From assembly GCF_028453695.1 (NCBI RefSeq), contig NC_135782.1:16858190-16922189 (forward strand): a stretch of DNA of 64,000 bases, in the 5' to 3' direction. Positions 22,901 to 28,593 of this stretch are shown here, one piece after another. Position numbers and translations under genes: made by a program. Below the pieces are notes generated by a model that saw nothing but the letters and a program-made list of their open reading frames with translations, did not search any database and had not been told where the DNA came from. Numbering within the stretch: the first letter of the stretch is position 1; each line of letters starts with the position of its first letter. Source of the DNA: Augochlora pura (taxonomy: Eukaryota > Arthropoda > Insecta > Hymenoptera > Halictidae).

Positions 22901-23790
22901 ACTCCTCTTTCTCGTTTCTCCCTTTTACCGTGTTTTATCAGGGATTTTTTTAAACAAATGTCGCCAAAATTAAAATCCTTCAGGGATCAGATTCCTGAGA
23001 TGATTTGAAGCAACTTTGTCCTTTACAGAAATTTTCTACGACGCTTCGTTCAAGAGTTATTAACGATATACTGATGCCCCGCCCTCGCAGTACCACGCTC
23101 GGCGCAGCACTGACCGCGTGGGCGGGGCGCTAGGAAGATGAGTCACGCTGGGCGGAGCGTCAGCCGCCACATTTCTTCTTTTGCCAATATCTCATGAACG
23201 GAGCGTCGCAGAAAAATTTCGCAAAGGACAAAATTATTGCAAATCGCCCCAGGAATATTTTCCGCTGACTCGCGACACTCCAATGTTAAAATTTCACGCC
23301 TCGTTGTATTTTTTCCAGGCGTTCCAGCCCGGTGACGATCGAGGAGCCGCAGGAGCTAAAAGGCATGACCCTGGAGGAGCGTCTGACGAACTACGACTGG
23401 GTGAACAAGGTGCAGAACTTCGTGGAGGCAACGCGGGGCGGTACGATCACGCCGCTCTGCTCTACCAGCAAGGGCACCTTGCCAGGCACGGCGAACCTGG
23501 ACGTGCACTATCCGCGTATCCTGAGGCCGTACGAGGACACCAGCCTGCCGTGCTCGAAGAAGACGCTGCGGAACAAGCTGTCGATGTCCCTGAGCGAGGA
23601 CGCGGACATCGGAGCGTCGGTCGACCCGAACAGCGAGGAGACGAACGCCGTTGAAAGGGGACAGCTGGTACGCAGCAAGGTGTCCCGCAGCAGCGACGGC
23701 CCGGCCGCCGGAAGTTCCTCCGCCAGATCGGTGTCGCTGCCGCTGGTGCTCGCCGCGGCGACGATCCTCGTCGGCGCCGCGTTCAGGTGA
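1707..23790 (+). CDS. DBH-like (MOXD1-type) copper monooxygenase, 5'-incomplete, six visible exons
   Basis: The exons 1707-1984, 17306-17392, 18324-18509, 20693-21145, 21952-22145 and 23319-23790 all have GT/AG borders and join into one 555-residue open frame. The protein runs from the end of a DOMON domain (1-92) through the N-terminal and C-terminal Cu type II monooxygenase domains to a hydrophobic tail (SLPLVLAAATILVGAAF) that may be a GPI signal or membrane anchor. Family members (DBH, tyramine beta-hydroxylase, PHM, MOXD1) hydroxylate substrates with ascorbate and two coppers in the secretory pathway. CuH ligands are visible as HH 135-136 (LHHMTLYEC) and H209 (LETHY), and the CuM pair as H288/H290 (MHTHQLG). 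The usual CuM methionine in an E-M-C motif is T363 (RHETCL), so activity is uncertain. Family members are about 600 residues, so roughly the N-terminal DOMON part and signal peptide are missing upstream. It could be the orthologue of insect MOXD1 homolog 2 (olf413), but I cannot confirm that. Confidence 0.9.
1985..2639. other. Start of the 15.3-kb intron, no feature recognised
   Basis: This is intronic sequence after the exon A donor, first GC-rich, then T-rich. A G-run lies near 2253 and a sequence resembling satellite edges lies near 2560-2640. Open frames here are read-through of the exon or chance. Confidence 0.5.
2640..2875. repeat. Degenerate tandem repeat with ACTTAAAACTAA-like units
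   Basis: About three copies of a roughly 70-85-bp unit are seen. Each has GGRCTTRAAACTAAYTATA, then a short variable part, then TTAGATTTRNCTTAA and ACCTAGTTAC-like sequence. Copies differ by many substitutions, so the array is old. Confidence 0.65.
2956..3108. other. Poly-C tracts flanking a 100-N assembly gap
   Basis: There are 28 C bases (2956-2983), exactly 100 N (2984-3083), then 25 C bases (3084-3108). The round number indicates a gap of unknown size, caused by a homopolymer that could not be sequenced through. Any open frame across it is meaningless. Confidence 0.97.
3109..3930. other. Intronic stretch without recognised features
   Basis: Mixed-composition sequence with overlapping short frames on both strands (for example at 3128-3550, minus). 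None has recognisable domains, and no repeat family of this window occurs in it. Confidence 0.45.
3932..4135. repeat. Tandem duplication of a ~110-bp unit
   Basis: CTCACGGATCACTGTAATGC near 3932 recurs as CTCACGGATCGCTATACTGC near 4053. Both are followed by GATATAGAGGAGTCATCATG-like sequence, ATCATCAATATAAC and ACATAACCCTGGA. The linker has further copies of AACCCT. It is a diverged direct duplication. Confidence 0.75.
4136..5293. other. GC-rich intronic stretch, no gene supported
   Basis: The sequence contains a CT microsatellite at 4140-4157 and then GC-rich DNA with open frames in several phases (4463-4741 minus, 4930-5226 plus). Frames on both strands overlap and lack domains or splice context, so I treat them as chance. 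Confidence 0.45.
5294..5536. repeat. Palindromic GC-loop repeat, copy 1
   Basis: The left arm begins GGTGATTTCAAGCAACTTTT and the right arm ends AAAAAGTTGCTCAGAATCGCC; they are diverged inverted copies over about 80 bp each. The loop is GC-rich (CGCCCCGCCCGCGCGG). The same family occurs at 17755-17959 and 22998-23250, with half a copy at 40664. No transposase frame is present, so it is a MITE-like or foldback element, or possibly a structured non-coding element. Confidence 0.8.
5537..6469. other. Intronic stretch with a 151-codon chance frame
   Basis: A 456-bp open frame (5665-6120, plus) starts with ATG but resembles no family I recognise, and overlaps minus-strand frames of similar size. 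A C-run (6103-6111) sits near its end. The rest is featureless, turning AT-rich toward 6.4 kb. Confidence 0.45.
6470..6503. repeat. Left remnant of the 19-bp ACTATACTTACTAAACTAT satellite
   Basis: Short CTATACTA-type repeats immediately precede the 3' end of the retrotransposon and match the array on its other side (11251-11452). The element therefore appears to have landed inside or at the edge of this satellite. Confidence 0.65.
6504..6519. repeat. Candidate target site duplication, left copy
   Basis: TACTTACTAAACTATA occurs here and at 11235-11250, exactly flanking the retrotransposon. Because the sequence is also the monomer of the neighbouring satellite, the match could partly reflect the array itself. 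Confidence 0.6.
6683..10036 (-). CDS. LINE ORF2: AP endonuclease, reverse transcriptase, zinc knuckle, 1117 aa
   Basis: The product nicks target DNA and reverse-transcribes element RNA at the nick. The endonuclease spans about 57-295, with LLWWNVAG (57-64), LTETW (84-88), GGDLNARTG (190-198), SVIDYVIVN (262-270) and SDHQPL (288-293), the expected catalytic set. The reverse transcriptase spans about 500-800, with FVDLKAAFD (638-646), GLRQGCPLSPSLF and the active site YADD (739-742). A C-terminal CDLCGEMFGTLEHLVRDC zinc knuckle precedes the end. All key residues are present, so this copy may encode functional enzyme. The ATG start is chosen at the beginning of the overlap with ORF1. Confidence 0.95.
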   Translation of the reverse strand: MALLECGNRKTRSKAGFLKAASRKDKEVQASGKDGGEGQGVASSKQRSGEVDKRGRLLWWNVAGVGNKDREFWKFVDGYDFVGLTETWVEAKRWESLKKVLPKGWDWRCQFAKREKRRGRARGGIIVGIREGWTVTEECKEEEGMLEVKIEIENETWDVWTIYNNKRIEKIIKVLEEKAGEVREEALIIGGDLNARTGREGGVYIGEPQEEQKNRKSKDKIKNREGERILRLIEERGWNILNGNVQGDEEGEYTCIEKRGASVIDYVIVNELGWERSEKFWIGNRIESDHQPLCLEIDAVAGKRQAEGGKLEKEAVCWNEEAVTKYKERTGGMVFEEEGGIEEEWRRLKSAVNRWMIKKKIVTRKWKIGQKLWWDRECTKQKRKVDRWLRRWRKGKIRREEYVERRSEFRRLCESKEKKRKEEEEKEIRLARTEKQIWKYINKNRKRKEKVENNIALEKWREHFMTLLGGAEERVKGEERVLQKTEDTEPELTEEEIEEQIRNLRKKKAAGGDDIPNEAWLYSEGATRNKLKEMIKKVWNGEGFPEDWRSAGIIAIYKKGNAEVPENYRGISLLCTAYKIYAAILNERLRKDVEEKGILPDTQAGFRKHRGTIDNAYILQHVVERETMKKKGKVYALFVDLKAAFDTVKRSKLWEAMAERGVRKGLTERIKEIYTETRNVVKTDEGMTKEFWTGEGLRQGCPLSPSLFTIFLADMEEHMRKGILGGIDAGNLRFWTLAYADDVVLVAKREEELKSMMKRLESYLDRKELNLNVEKTKAMIFRKGGGKNKETQWKWKGREIEVVQEFCYLGIIFQRNGNMDKHIRERTKRANVVLNQAWGIGERIFKDNFRMRMFLFDMLVLGVLLYGVELWGYREREAVERVQLRYIKWTLGLDVTTPSYIVLEETKRVKVSVCTGHRAIRFEENLKRGGERRIAAECLKEKERNEELKIKSRMEREEYFKRNGWSQEGVNRLRDSGEDVGSRLRNRDVEVQQQKQFRKVAQSKFNPRYQKIKIWVLPEYLSREGKGGCQKLVARARCGNMERWNRYWEKEEERNCDLCGEMFGTLEHLVRDCRKTERGVTIEEVVSGRKNEKVEEWLGKVDKKRKERAKEKALLGF
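9982..11139 (-). CDS. LINE ORF1 protein (coiled coil, RNA-binding-like), 385 aa
   Basis: The first ATG is at 11139-11137; five in-frame codons upstream begin with GTG, so ATG is the likely start. The protein is highly charged. Residues about 110-240 form a Glu/Lys/Arg-rich coiled coil, followed by KRKNNVVIKGLR, FLREELGVIGGVSKVE, NRVIIVEMSSWEKKQEVM and RRVQRLIREKARKLKAEGMQ. That order resembles the RRM-like part and C-terminal domain of L1-type ORF1 proteins, which trimerise and bind element RNA. No CCHC zinc fingers are seen, unlike jockey or R1 ORF1. The end overlaps ORF2, suggesting reinitiation or coupled translation. Confidence 0.85.
   Translation of the reverse strand: MEKVREVNGSALDQSREGITDRKEEGGLGKETGGAESIERKIEETPGMERRKRGRRSLEENGRTDNQGCRKLTELWKADKDETEEETQEEDQVSKKKDNKKTPQRPDASGMEEEDEGLATGMLGIILKKMEGIRSEIAQGRMELKKEIKREMKGLTDRIETLESGWKKKETELCNRLEGVLRGIEEQKREEKQRREEEKRELRTEILQMVEERLGKGVGRGEENGVRGPEEEVWKEVKKLKRSMHQQDKEKRKNNVVIKGLRINKESSRGGVEGFLREELGVIGGVSKVECKGGEDNRVIIVEMSSWEKKQEVMTKKRKLGTKRIYIEHDLTEEERRVQRLIREKARKLKAEGMQVKIAYKKLNIQGKWHYWNVETEKLEVKQGF
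11235..11250. repeat. Candidate target site duplication, right copy
   Basis: TACTTACTAAACTATA matches 6504-6519 base for base. The preceding base differs between the two copies, so the duplicated match is 16 bp. It marks the 5' border of the LINE. Confidence 0.6.
11251..11452. repeat. 19-bp satellite (CTATACTTACTAAACTATA)
   Basis: About ten units differ mainly at CTTACT/CTTATT/ATTTACC positions. The same motif occurs left of the LINE, so the array predates the insertion or was recruited by it. Confidence 0.9.
11453..12069. other. GC-rich intronic stretch with a 9-bp perfect hairpin
   Basis: ACCCCCGGC (11832-11840) and GCCGGGGGT (11848-11856) form a strong hairpin with a seven-base loop. A GA microsatellite lies at 11935-11955. 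Overlapping open frames on both strands have no recognised domains. Confidence 0.55.
12070..14425. other. AT-rich low-complexity DNA, then mixed sequence and a (GA)n tract
   Basis: Between 12070 and 12660 the sequence is AT-rich with recurring TATAGTATAATAAAT-like words. From 12700 to 13260 it is balanced, then AT-rich again to 13800. A (GA)n microsatellite occupies about 14168-14208. No coding sequence or repeat family of this window is seen. Confidence 0.5.
14426..14757 (+). repeat. Dimeric ~170-bp repeat, copy A
   Basis: Two diverged monomers are seen (14426-14602 and 14603-14757). Each starts GAATTTTTT, then has a TTTTAAYTCYACACTTRGCAG core, TTTGTTAA, RAATGAA and CTCAAATTT-like sequence. 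Between them lies GAGTCCTTGGTCTGACGCTA. The same dimer recurs at 16916-17185 and 21412-21685, all in introns of the MOXD1-like gene and in the same orientation. Its origin is unknown. Confidence 0.8.
14758..16385. other. Mixed intronic sequence, no gene supported
   Basis: A purine-rich stretch (14758-14860) is followed by GC-rich DNA with a 223-codon chance frame (15275-15946, plus) that ends in low-complexity sequence, and by an AT-rich block at 15870-16200. No recognised domain, tRNA or repeat family is visible. Confidence 0.45.
16386..16408. repeat. Poly-C tract, 23 bases
   Basis: An uninterrupted C homopolymer. Its true length in the genome is uncertain, because runs like this also border the assembly gap at 3 kb. 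Confidence 0.95.
16916..17185 (+). repeat. Dimeric ~170-bp repeat, copy B
   Basis: The monomers are 16916-17082 and 17083 to about 17185, with the same order of blocks as copy A, including GAGTCCTTAGTCTGACGCTA between them and TTTTAATTCCACACTTCGCAG in the second. It lies just upstream of exon B. Confidence 0.8.
17306..17392 (+). CDS. MOXD1-like exon B (start of N-terminal copper domain)
   Basis: This exon of 29 codons lies between TTCCAG (17305) and AAG|GTACGT (17393), phase 0 on both sides. It encodes VHLPMNEDTLHACRI and IHRKHHVVK. The P-x-x-x-T-x-x-C-R sequence followed by K-H-H is the typical beginning of the copper type II monooxygenase N-domain. It is too short to stand out as an open frame and is found only by homology and splice sites. 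Confidence 0.88.
17393..17754. other. First part of the exon B-C intron, no feature recognised
   Basis: Short CT-rich direct repeats (TAGCGTCTC three times at 17420-17460) follow the donor. The rest is featureless. Confidence 0.45.
17755..17959. repeat. Palindromic GC-loop repeat, copy 2
   Basis: The left arm GACGATTTGAAGCAACTTTC faces the right arm GAAAAAGTTGCTTAGAATTA, with GCCCCGCCC in the loop. It is about 40 bp shorter than copy 1 and lies in the intron between exons B and C. Confidence 0.8.
18324..18509 (+). CDS. MOXD1-like exon C (CuH histidine pair)
   Basis: This exon of 62 codons lies between TTGCAG (18323) and GAG|GTGAGT (18510), phase 0 on both sides. It encodes YEPVIQPGSHHFLHHMTLYEC. 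The HH of LHHMT (codons at 18363 and 18366) corresponds to H107/H108 of PHM, which bind CuH. Downstream cysteines (CYQP, QCTT) fit the disulfide pattern of the family. The end, AIWSLGSE, precedes the glycine-rich stretch that begins the next exon. Confidence 0.92.
18510..19584. other. Intron between exons C and D, first part
   Basis: Mostly AT-rich from 18600 to 19080, then balanced. A short frame on the minus strand (19146-19520) has no known domain. Nothing else is recognised before the MITE. Confidence 0.45.
19585..19736. mobile_element. piggyBac-like MITE, 152 bp, TTAA duplications
   Basis: TTAA at both ends (19585-19588, 19733-19736) flanks short inverted termini CCCCTTGGGCACGA and ACGAAAGGG. 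TTAA target duplications and CCYTT ends are hallmarks of piggyBac elements. The interior is non-coding. A longer relative lies at 43849-44117. Confidence 0.7.
20012..20672. repeat. GACGT-rich satellite at the end of the exon C-D intron
   Basis: Words such as GGACGT, GAGACGTCTT and TTCTAGGACG recur throughout. From about 20345 a higher-order unit of roughly 130-150 bp repeats, starting AGGACGTTTCTAGGACG and containing CATTCGAGACGTC and CGTCTTGATAAGAT. The array ends about 20 bp before the exon D acceptor. A related array occurs at 42528-42752. Confidence 0.8.
20693..21145 (+). CDS. MOXD1-like exon D (third CuH histidine and CuM HTH motif)
   Basis: This 151-codon exon has acceptor TTCCAG at 20692 and donor CCG|GTGAGT at 21146, phase 0 on both sides. 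It encodes FNYPLEAGYPL, then YMLETHYTNPE, whose histidine (20768) matches PHM H172 of CuH. It then spans the linker into the C-terminal domain and the MHTHQLGRKVRLRQIR motif (histidines at 21005 and 21011), equivalent to PHM H242/H244 of CuM. The acceptor lies only about 20 bp beyond a GACGT-rich satellite that fills the end of the preceding intron. Confidence 0.95.
21146..21411. other. Exon D-E intron, first part
   Basis: Balanced sequence without a recognised element; the dimeric repeat copy C begins right after it. Confidence 0.4.
21412..21685 (+). repeat. Dimeric ~170-bp repeat, copy C
   Basis: The monomers are 21412-21587 and 21588 to about 21685. The blocks TTTTAATTCCAGACTTGGCA, AAAGTCCTTGGCTCAGGGCT and ATACTCGAAGAAT match copies A and B. 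It is more diverged than the other two. Confidence 0.75.
21952..22145 (+). CDS. MOXD1-like exon E (expected CuM methionine is threonine)
   Basis: The acceptor is GTTTCAG (21951) and the donor is CA|GTGAGT (22146). The exon holds 64 codons plus two bases (phase 2), completed as CAG by the next exon. It encodes GDHLITECTYSTESR, GGLTMRHETCLVSTLYYPR and LSLCYSLPS. In DBH, TBH and PHM the residue just before the cysteine is the methionine ligand of CuM (E-M-C). Here that codon is ACC (22036-22038). A methionine four residues earlier (ATG at 22024) is not in the usual position. A (TA)n tract follows the donor. Confidence 0.93.
22146..22997. other. Exon E-F intron, first part
   Basis: A (TA)n tract (about 22150-22172) directly follows the donor. 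The rest is GC-rich with chance frames on both strands and no recognised element until the palindromic repeat. Confidence 0.45.
22998..23250. repeat. Palindromic GC-loop repeat, copy 3
   Basis: The left arm includes GATTTGAAGCAACTTTGTCC and TTTTCTACGACGCTTCGTTC. The right arm has GGAGCGTCGCAGAAAAATTT and ends ATTGCAAATCGCC. GCCCCGCCC and GGGCGGGGC lie in the loop, so the loop itself can also pair. It ends 68 bp before exon F. Confidence 0.8.
23319..23790 (+). CDS. MOXD1-like exon F (C-terminal end and hydrophobic tail)
   Basis: The acceptor is TTTTTCCAG (23318); the first base completes a split glutamine codon, and the stop TGA is at 23788-23790. It encodes MTLEERLTNYDWVNK, TPLCSTSKG, DVHYPRI and LPCSKKTL, typical of the end of the catalytic core. 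A hydrophilic serine-rich spacer follows, ending in about 18 hydrophobic residues and a terminal arginine. No cytosolic domain follows the hydrophobic segment, so a GPI-anchor signal or a simple tail anchor is plausible. Codons are strongly GC-biased compared with the flanking introns. Confidence 0.9.
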
Positions 23791-25292
23791 ACACTGACCC
23801 GTCCCATCGACGCCGATCGACCAGTCGGATCGATCGTATCTGTTTATCTAGGACGGCCGTTTTAATTCCTCTCGTTGATTCGCGCCGGGTCGGGAGGAGC
23901 GACGCATGTAAGTAACGTGCCGGCGTACACTATGACGCGTCAGTCTTAGGCTAAAAATCATCACTATTATCGTTTGCTGGCTGTTGGCCGAGGTCAGGGT
24001 GGTCGTTCCCCACCTCGAACACAATAACCACGGGCCTGTCCGACTGCCGGCTGCTATCCCACCATCGCCTTCATCCGGATCACCCCGCTGTAAAGCTATA
24101 GTACGGTTTGCTACGTCATAAGGCGCGCGACGTGGGTGGAGGGTAACGGCGGTGCGGCAGGTAGTTGGACAGGCCTGTTCTATCCGCAAATCCGGCTACG
24201 CAGAGATCCGTGCAATTCCCGGGCGCCGATCCGATCCCGACGGGAACGCGTAGCCTACGGGAGAGCCGGACATATTTTTGATGGCGTCGAACGACCGGAA
24301 ACGAATCAGATTCGTTGGCCGCGACCACACACGGTGCACTGCCAGATGGACTTTTTCCACGCGAGGCACGCCTCCGCCGGGATCGGTGATTCGCGCTCTG
24401 TTCCTCGCTCAACGATCGACCACCCTCTCCTCTCCCCCTTCTCGCGATCTCTGCCCGTGCATTATTGTTACGACGTGTATCGCGTGCTCGTACAGGACGC
24501 TCCTTGGATATCTTTCGGTTGCGGGCGACTTGCTTCTCGGGCCGTTCAGATAGGCCACCCTCGTCTATTAAATACGGCGATATTCTGCTATATTTCATCG
24601 TTTTTAAAAAATTAATTTGGTGGCGTTTATTTTCGAAGCATCGATTTTAAAAGTCGACGAGATATTTTGAGATTTTTTTACGTACTAAGAGCTGACGAGC
24701 AGCGTTCTATTCGAGACGAAATAGGCCGAGAGAACACAAGTTTCTAGTCCATTTAGGCGAGCGATGGGGCTATGATTCCGTCGCGTCGTCGCGACGCGAG
24801 TTCTCCGGCAGATTGGCCGGTGTATCGTCAGCGACCGATCTCGAACGGAAAGATATCCACGGCAGGAAAGTAATCGTGAACGAAGAAGCGAAGCCGACGC
24901 AGGATCTCGTCGATCGAGTGGGATTTAGAATGATTTCCGTGACTCTCGAATGAATTTATATTGTTGGCTGTTTATTTCTCCGGCCGAGGAGCCGAGCGGA
25001 GCTTTGGATGAGGTAATACTGATGATTAGACCGCGCGAGAAAGCTGCCGCGTGGAGTGTACTCGGGTGGGGGTTACGCACGTGACGCGACGGCCGCGTGG
25101 GGGCCCAGCCGACGCCCCCACTCCACTGCGTGGCGCGAATCGGAGCTCGCCGCCGCTTCACACGACCCGTACCCCCACTCCTCCAGCCCAATCAGTCGAT
25201 AGCTACCGCTCGGCTCCCGCCGGGACACTGTGTATATTCTGTTACTATTAGAGGTACGGGCGAATATGCGTTCTTTTCGACACGGAGACCCA

Positions 25293-25342
25293 CACGTAAA
25301 CGTTGGTCGATCCGCGCGCCGCGCTCGACCAACGTTTGCGTG
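25293..25342 (+). other. Strong stem-loop, 18-bp stem
   Basis: Arms 25293-25310 (CACGTAAACGTTGGTCGA) and 25325-25342 (TCGACCAACGTTTGCGTG) pair along all 18 positions. The single non-Watson-Crick pair becomes G:U in plus-strand RNA. The 14-base loop is GC-rich. It lies in the presumed 3' UTR about 0.5 kb before the poly(A) signal. It could be an RNA structure or a palindromic protein-binding site; the stem is short for a pre-miRNA. Confidence 0.7.
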
Positions 25343-25826
25343 CGCGCGCGCGACCTTTGTAATATTCTGTACAGTTTCTTACGTGTAATGTTGACGTCCG
25401 AGGGTTCCGTGCGCGCGCCACCACCCGACCGCGCCGGGCCCGCGATTATTTATTTTTTATTTAATTGTATAGAGTTAATTCTTGCCACGTTCACGCGACA
25501 CTGCTCTGTTCTACGCCGCTTGCTGGACACACGCGCGCGCGACACCACGTGCCCCTCGAGAACGGCGACCGATCGCAGCCTGTCGGGTCCGATACGGAAC
25601 GGTCCTGTAAACAAGTGTCGTTTAACAGGTATCGTCGCGATACTGACACCTTTCAGGGCTTGGAAAGGATGTCACAGCCACTGCGAGATTGTTTGTTAAG
25701 GACGCTCGCTTGTACGACACCGGCTGATCGTACCAGCCGCTTTTCGAGACCGCGCCCCCGCGCTCCGGTCTGTCTTTATTTCTGCGCACATTTATATATT
25801 TTGTTAACCGAGAAGTTTTGTATATA

Positions 25827-25832
25827 AATAAA
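25827..25832 (+). promoter_or_regulatory. Candidate polyadenylation signal AATAAA
   Basis: A canonical AATAAA lies about 2.04 kb downstream of the stop codon, followed within 30-50 bases by GT- and T-rich sequence, as expected for a cleavage site. This hexamer is common by chance in AT-rich DNA, so assignment to the upstream gene is inference. Confidence 0.4.
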
Positions 25833-25860
25833 TATATCATTCTTACATTAAATTGCGTGA

Positions 25861-27002
25861 TCCGTTATTTTTCTTTTCATTCTTTACTGCGGGCCACTGT
25901 GGTACTCGCAGCTCGACCACCCAGCGGATCGGTCACTTTTAAAATTATTACTTGGAAAATACTTTGCAAAATGCATTGGCATCTTGCTGAGAATTATTAT
26001 AACAGTCTAATAATTATTTAAAAATATTTAGACAGTCTGATAATTATTAAAAAAAATTGTACAGAGGTCTTGACTAGAATTCGTACGCCCACCACGAACG
26101 CGGTGGTGGGGGTAGCAGCTCAGCGAGCACCACGTGGCCAGCCTGCTTAACACTTTATTTAGCAAGTAACAAGCTTTCTCAAAGACCGTACTTTAACCGG
26201 AATCGTTTTCTTTCCGACGATCGTCTCGATTCTCAAATCTCGCCGCCGAGTTAAAACAATCGCGCGCGCTTCGAAATTCCCGAATAGAGCGGTTCGAGCC
26301 GAGCACAGATCAGTTCCTGAGGAATATTCGGGGCATTATCCTTGCGGCCTTTCATCGGCCGTGGGGAACACTTGTCGCGGTTTTGGTACGCGACGTCGGG
26401 CGTTCCACGAACGCCGGTTTTGACCCGATCGATCTATGCGGCGTCACCCGCTCATTGACGGACGACGCGGCGCTTCCGTTCCTTTGTGCGAGCGGCTCTT
26501 TCACAAGAGGCGGCCATTCTCGGAGAACGTTTCTAGTATTTCAACGCGTGTGCCGAGCGCCCTACGTCACTCGACGCTACCGGCCAATCCAGCGAAGCCT
26601 AACCTTTCCCCCAGCCCTCTGATACCGCTGTCAAAATTCTGCCCGTTTTCGTTCCGCCGTTCACACTCGAGACAATAAAGAGCCTCCTTCGAAACGATGC
26701 AACGAGTTTCCGCCCCCCCCCCCCCCACCTCCGCGAACGAATGAGATAACAATAGACACATATGGAGACAGGATCGAGTATTCGTTTTGCCGTCGCGATT
26801 AGACGCGGTGATCGAGGCTCGACGACAGTCGGCTGCACGCGATTACGCTTTACGTTCGATCCACTCGAGTCTCCGAGACACGCTTCTCTAGTTGTTAATG
26901 TAACGAAGATATACTTGTTTCGGTCAGTGAGACCGAAATGTCCAGCACGGTCATGGCAGACGGGATAGTGAGCTGGATTTCGGATCCGGGGAGTGGGAGG
27001 AG
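25861..27002. other. Intergenic-type DNA downstream of the gene
   Basis: AT-rich to 26060, then GC-rich. A poly-C tract of 14 bases lies at 26713-26726. Overlapping frames on both strands (for example 26383-26622 and 26599-26838) show no domains. Confidence 0.45.
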
Positions 27003-27317
27003 GCCATGTGACGCTGGATGCAGCTCTAACGCGTCACATGATTCTATCGAGAGCTGTAGAGCGTCACGTGCCTCTATCGGGAATCCCAACACGTCACATG
27101 ACACTTGCGGGAGTCTCTAGCTCGTCACAGGACACTTGCGGGAGCCGCTGGCGCGTCACATGACACATGCGGGGGTCTCTAGCGGTCACATGACTCTATC
27201 GAGAGCCCTAGAGCGTCACATGGCTCTATCGAGAGCCCTAGAGCATCACGTGCCTCTATCGTGAATCCTAGCGCACCATATAACTCTATCGAGAGCCCTA
27301 GAGCGTCAGATGACTCA
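27003..27317. repeat. 30-bp minisatellite with CACATG/CACGTG cores, about 10 units
   Basis: The unit is close to GAGCGTCACATGACTCTATC followed by GAGAGCCCTA. Most units keep GTCAC(A/G)TG, which matches E-box (CANNTG) sequences. Units vary in the spacer (TCTATCGAGAG versus ACTTGCGGGAG) more than in this core. Confidence 0.85.
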
Positions 27318-28432
27318 TCCCCACTCTCCCGCCTCGAAATCTAGTTCCTTCTTTCGGCCACCGTGAGCACGGTGGCGTGCAACGAGAGGACCCAAGCCGT
27401 GGCATCGCGATCGATAGAGCGGCGCGTTGTATTATAGCAAACGGGGTCCCATAACGTGTGCACTTCTCCCGAGTCCCATTTAGCGTCGCGGCATAAATAA
27501 AAAAAAAACTACGCGGCTTGCCACGCGCGCGTAACGACACAGAGAACGAGGTATCGGTGCGTTTCGATACACTATTCACGGGGAACTACACGACTTGATT
27601 CCGCGTACGATTTTTGTCCTTCACGGTCGTCGCGATAGACCGGTTGTCGATCATAAATCTCTCTCCCTAGAGTAGTAGAGTATCTCCTGTAGTCGACTAA
27701 ATCGATAATGGATAAACGTGTAGCCACAATTTTACAATTTAATACTACGATTACTCGTAAATGTCATAGCGCGGGCCGGTCCCACCGGCCGCGCACACGG
27801 TGCTCCCCCCCACTTCTTTATTTTGGAGCGTTACCCCCACCACGTGACAGAGGCGTGTCTACTGTACAGTAGAAGTCAATTGATTCCAATGAAAATCTTT
27901 AGTATGATTGGTTAACAGGTTGTTTGAATTTTTAGATAAATAGATGACCATATTATTTTTGTTAGTTAATAAAATTAGATTTAAATATATGGAAAATAGA
28001 TATAAATTCTTTTCTTTGTTTAATTGTTTCTATTGAGTTCTCAGTGATAGTCAAATATTTCTATTTCTCCATACTGTTTCAAATTTCACAAAAATTATAA
28101 ATAATAAAAATATGTAACTCAGCCTGCAATAAAAATTCAAACAATGTATTTTGGAAGCCTGGATAATTTTAAATATTCTCTGAGAATTATATATATCCAA
28201 AAGCAATTCGAAATTTACAATAGACAAAATTCTAGTAGAGTTTGCTGTACACTGTAAGCGCGTTGTAGGTCAGGTGGTGGGGAAAAGGACTAATAGGTGT
28301 CGCGGAGTGGGGAGAGCAAACAGCCAATTGTACAGCAGGCAGCCAGTGGGACAGGCCTGTATAGGGGATCTATGTGTAGAAGACCGTAGGGCAGTCGAGC
28401 GAGACCACCTAACAGCAGAATTAGGCGTCGAA
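27318..28432. other. Unassigned, turning AT-rich
   Basis: A GC-rich first half is followed by AT-rich DNA at 27880-28250. No coding sequence, RNA gene or repeat family is recognised. Confidence 0.45.
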
Positions 28433-28562
28433 CAGAGAGAGAGAGAGAGAATAAGAGAGAATGAAAGAGAGAGAGAGGGTGTGTGAGAGAGAGAGAAAGA
28501 ACGAGGCAAACAGGAACGAGAAATGTGCTCCTTGTTTCTTCGGTCCACGCCAATTGTCCATC

Positions 28563-28591
<29 letters not shown>
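28433..28591. repeat. (GA)n and (GT)n microsatellites
   Basis: Imperfect GA repeats occupy about 28433-28500; a nearly perfect (GT)n lies at 28562-28591. Open frames across them consist of low-complexity Ser/Leu or Thr/His runs and are artefacts. Confidence 0.95.

Positions 28592-28593
<2 letters not shown>

Larger units (their letters stand above)
23791..25860 (+). other. Putative 3' UTR of the MOXD1-like gene
   Basis: This stretch follows the stop codon, has no supported coding sequence and no recognised repeat family, and ends near a polyadenylation signal. It contains CG-rich tracts (for example around 25340), an 18-bp stem-loop at 25293-25342 and short T-rich runs. The extent is inferred from the signal only; transcripts could end earlier, and the region could also contain independent non-coding sequence. 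Confidence 0.45.

Noticed and set aside
27003..27317. CRISPR-like 30-bp repeats
   Set aside because: Units are directly adjacent with no unique spacers; a minisatellite.
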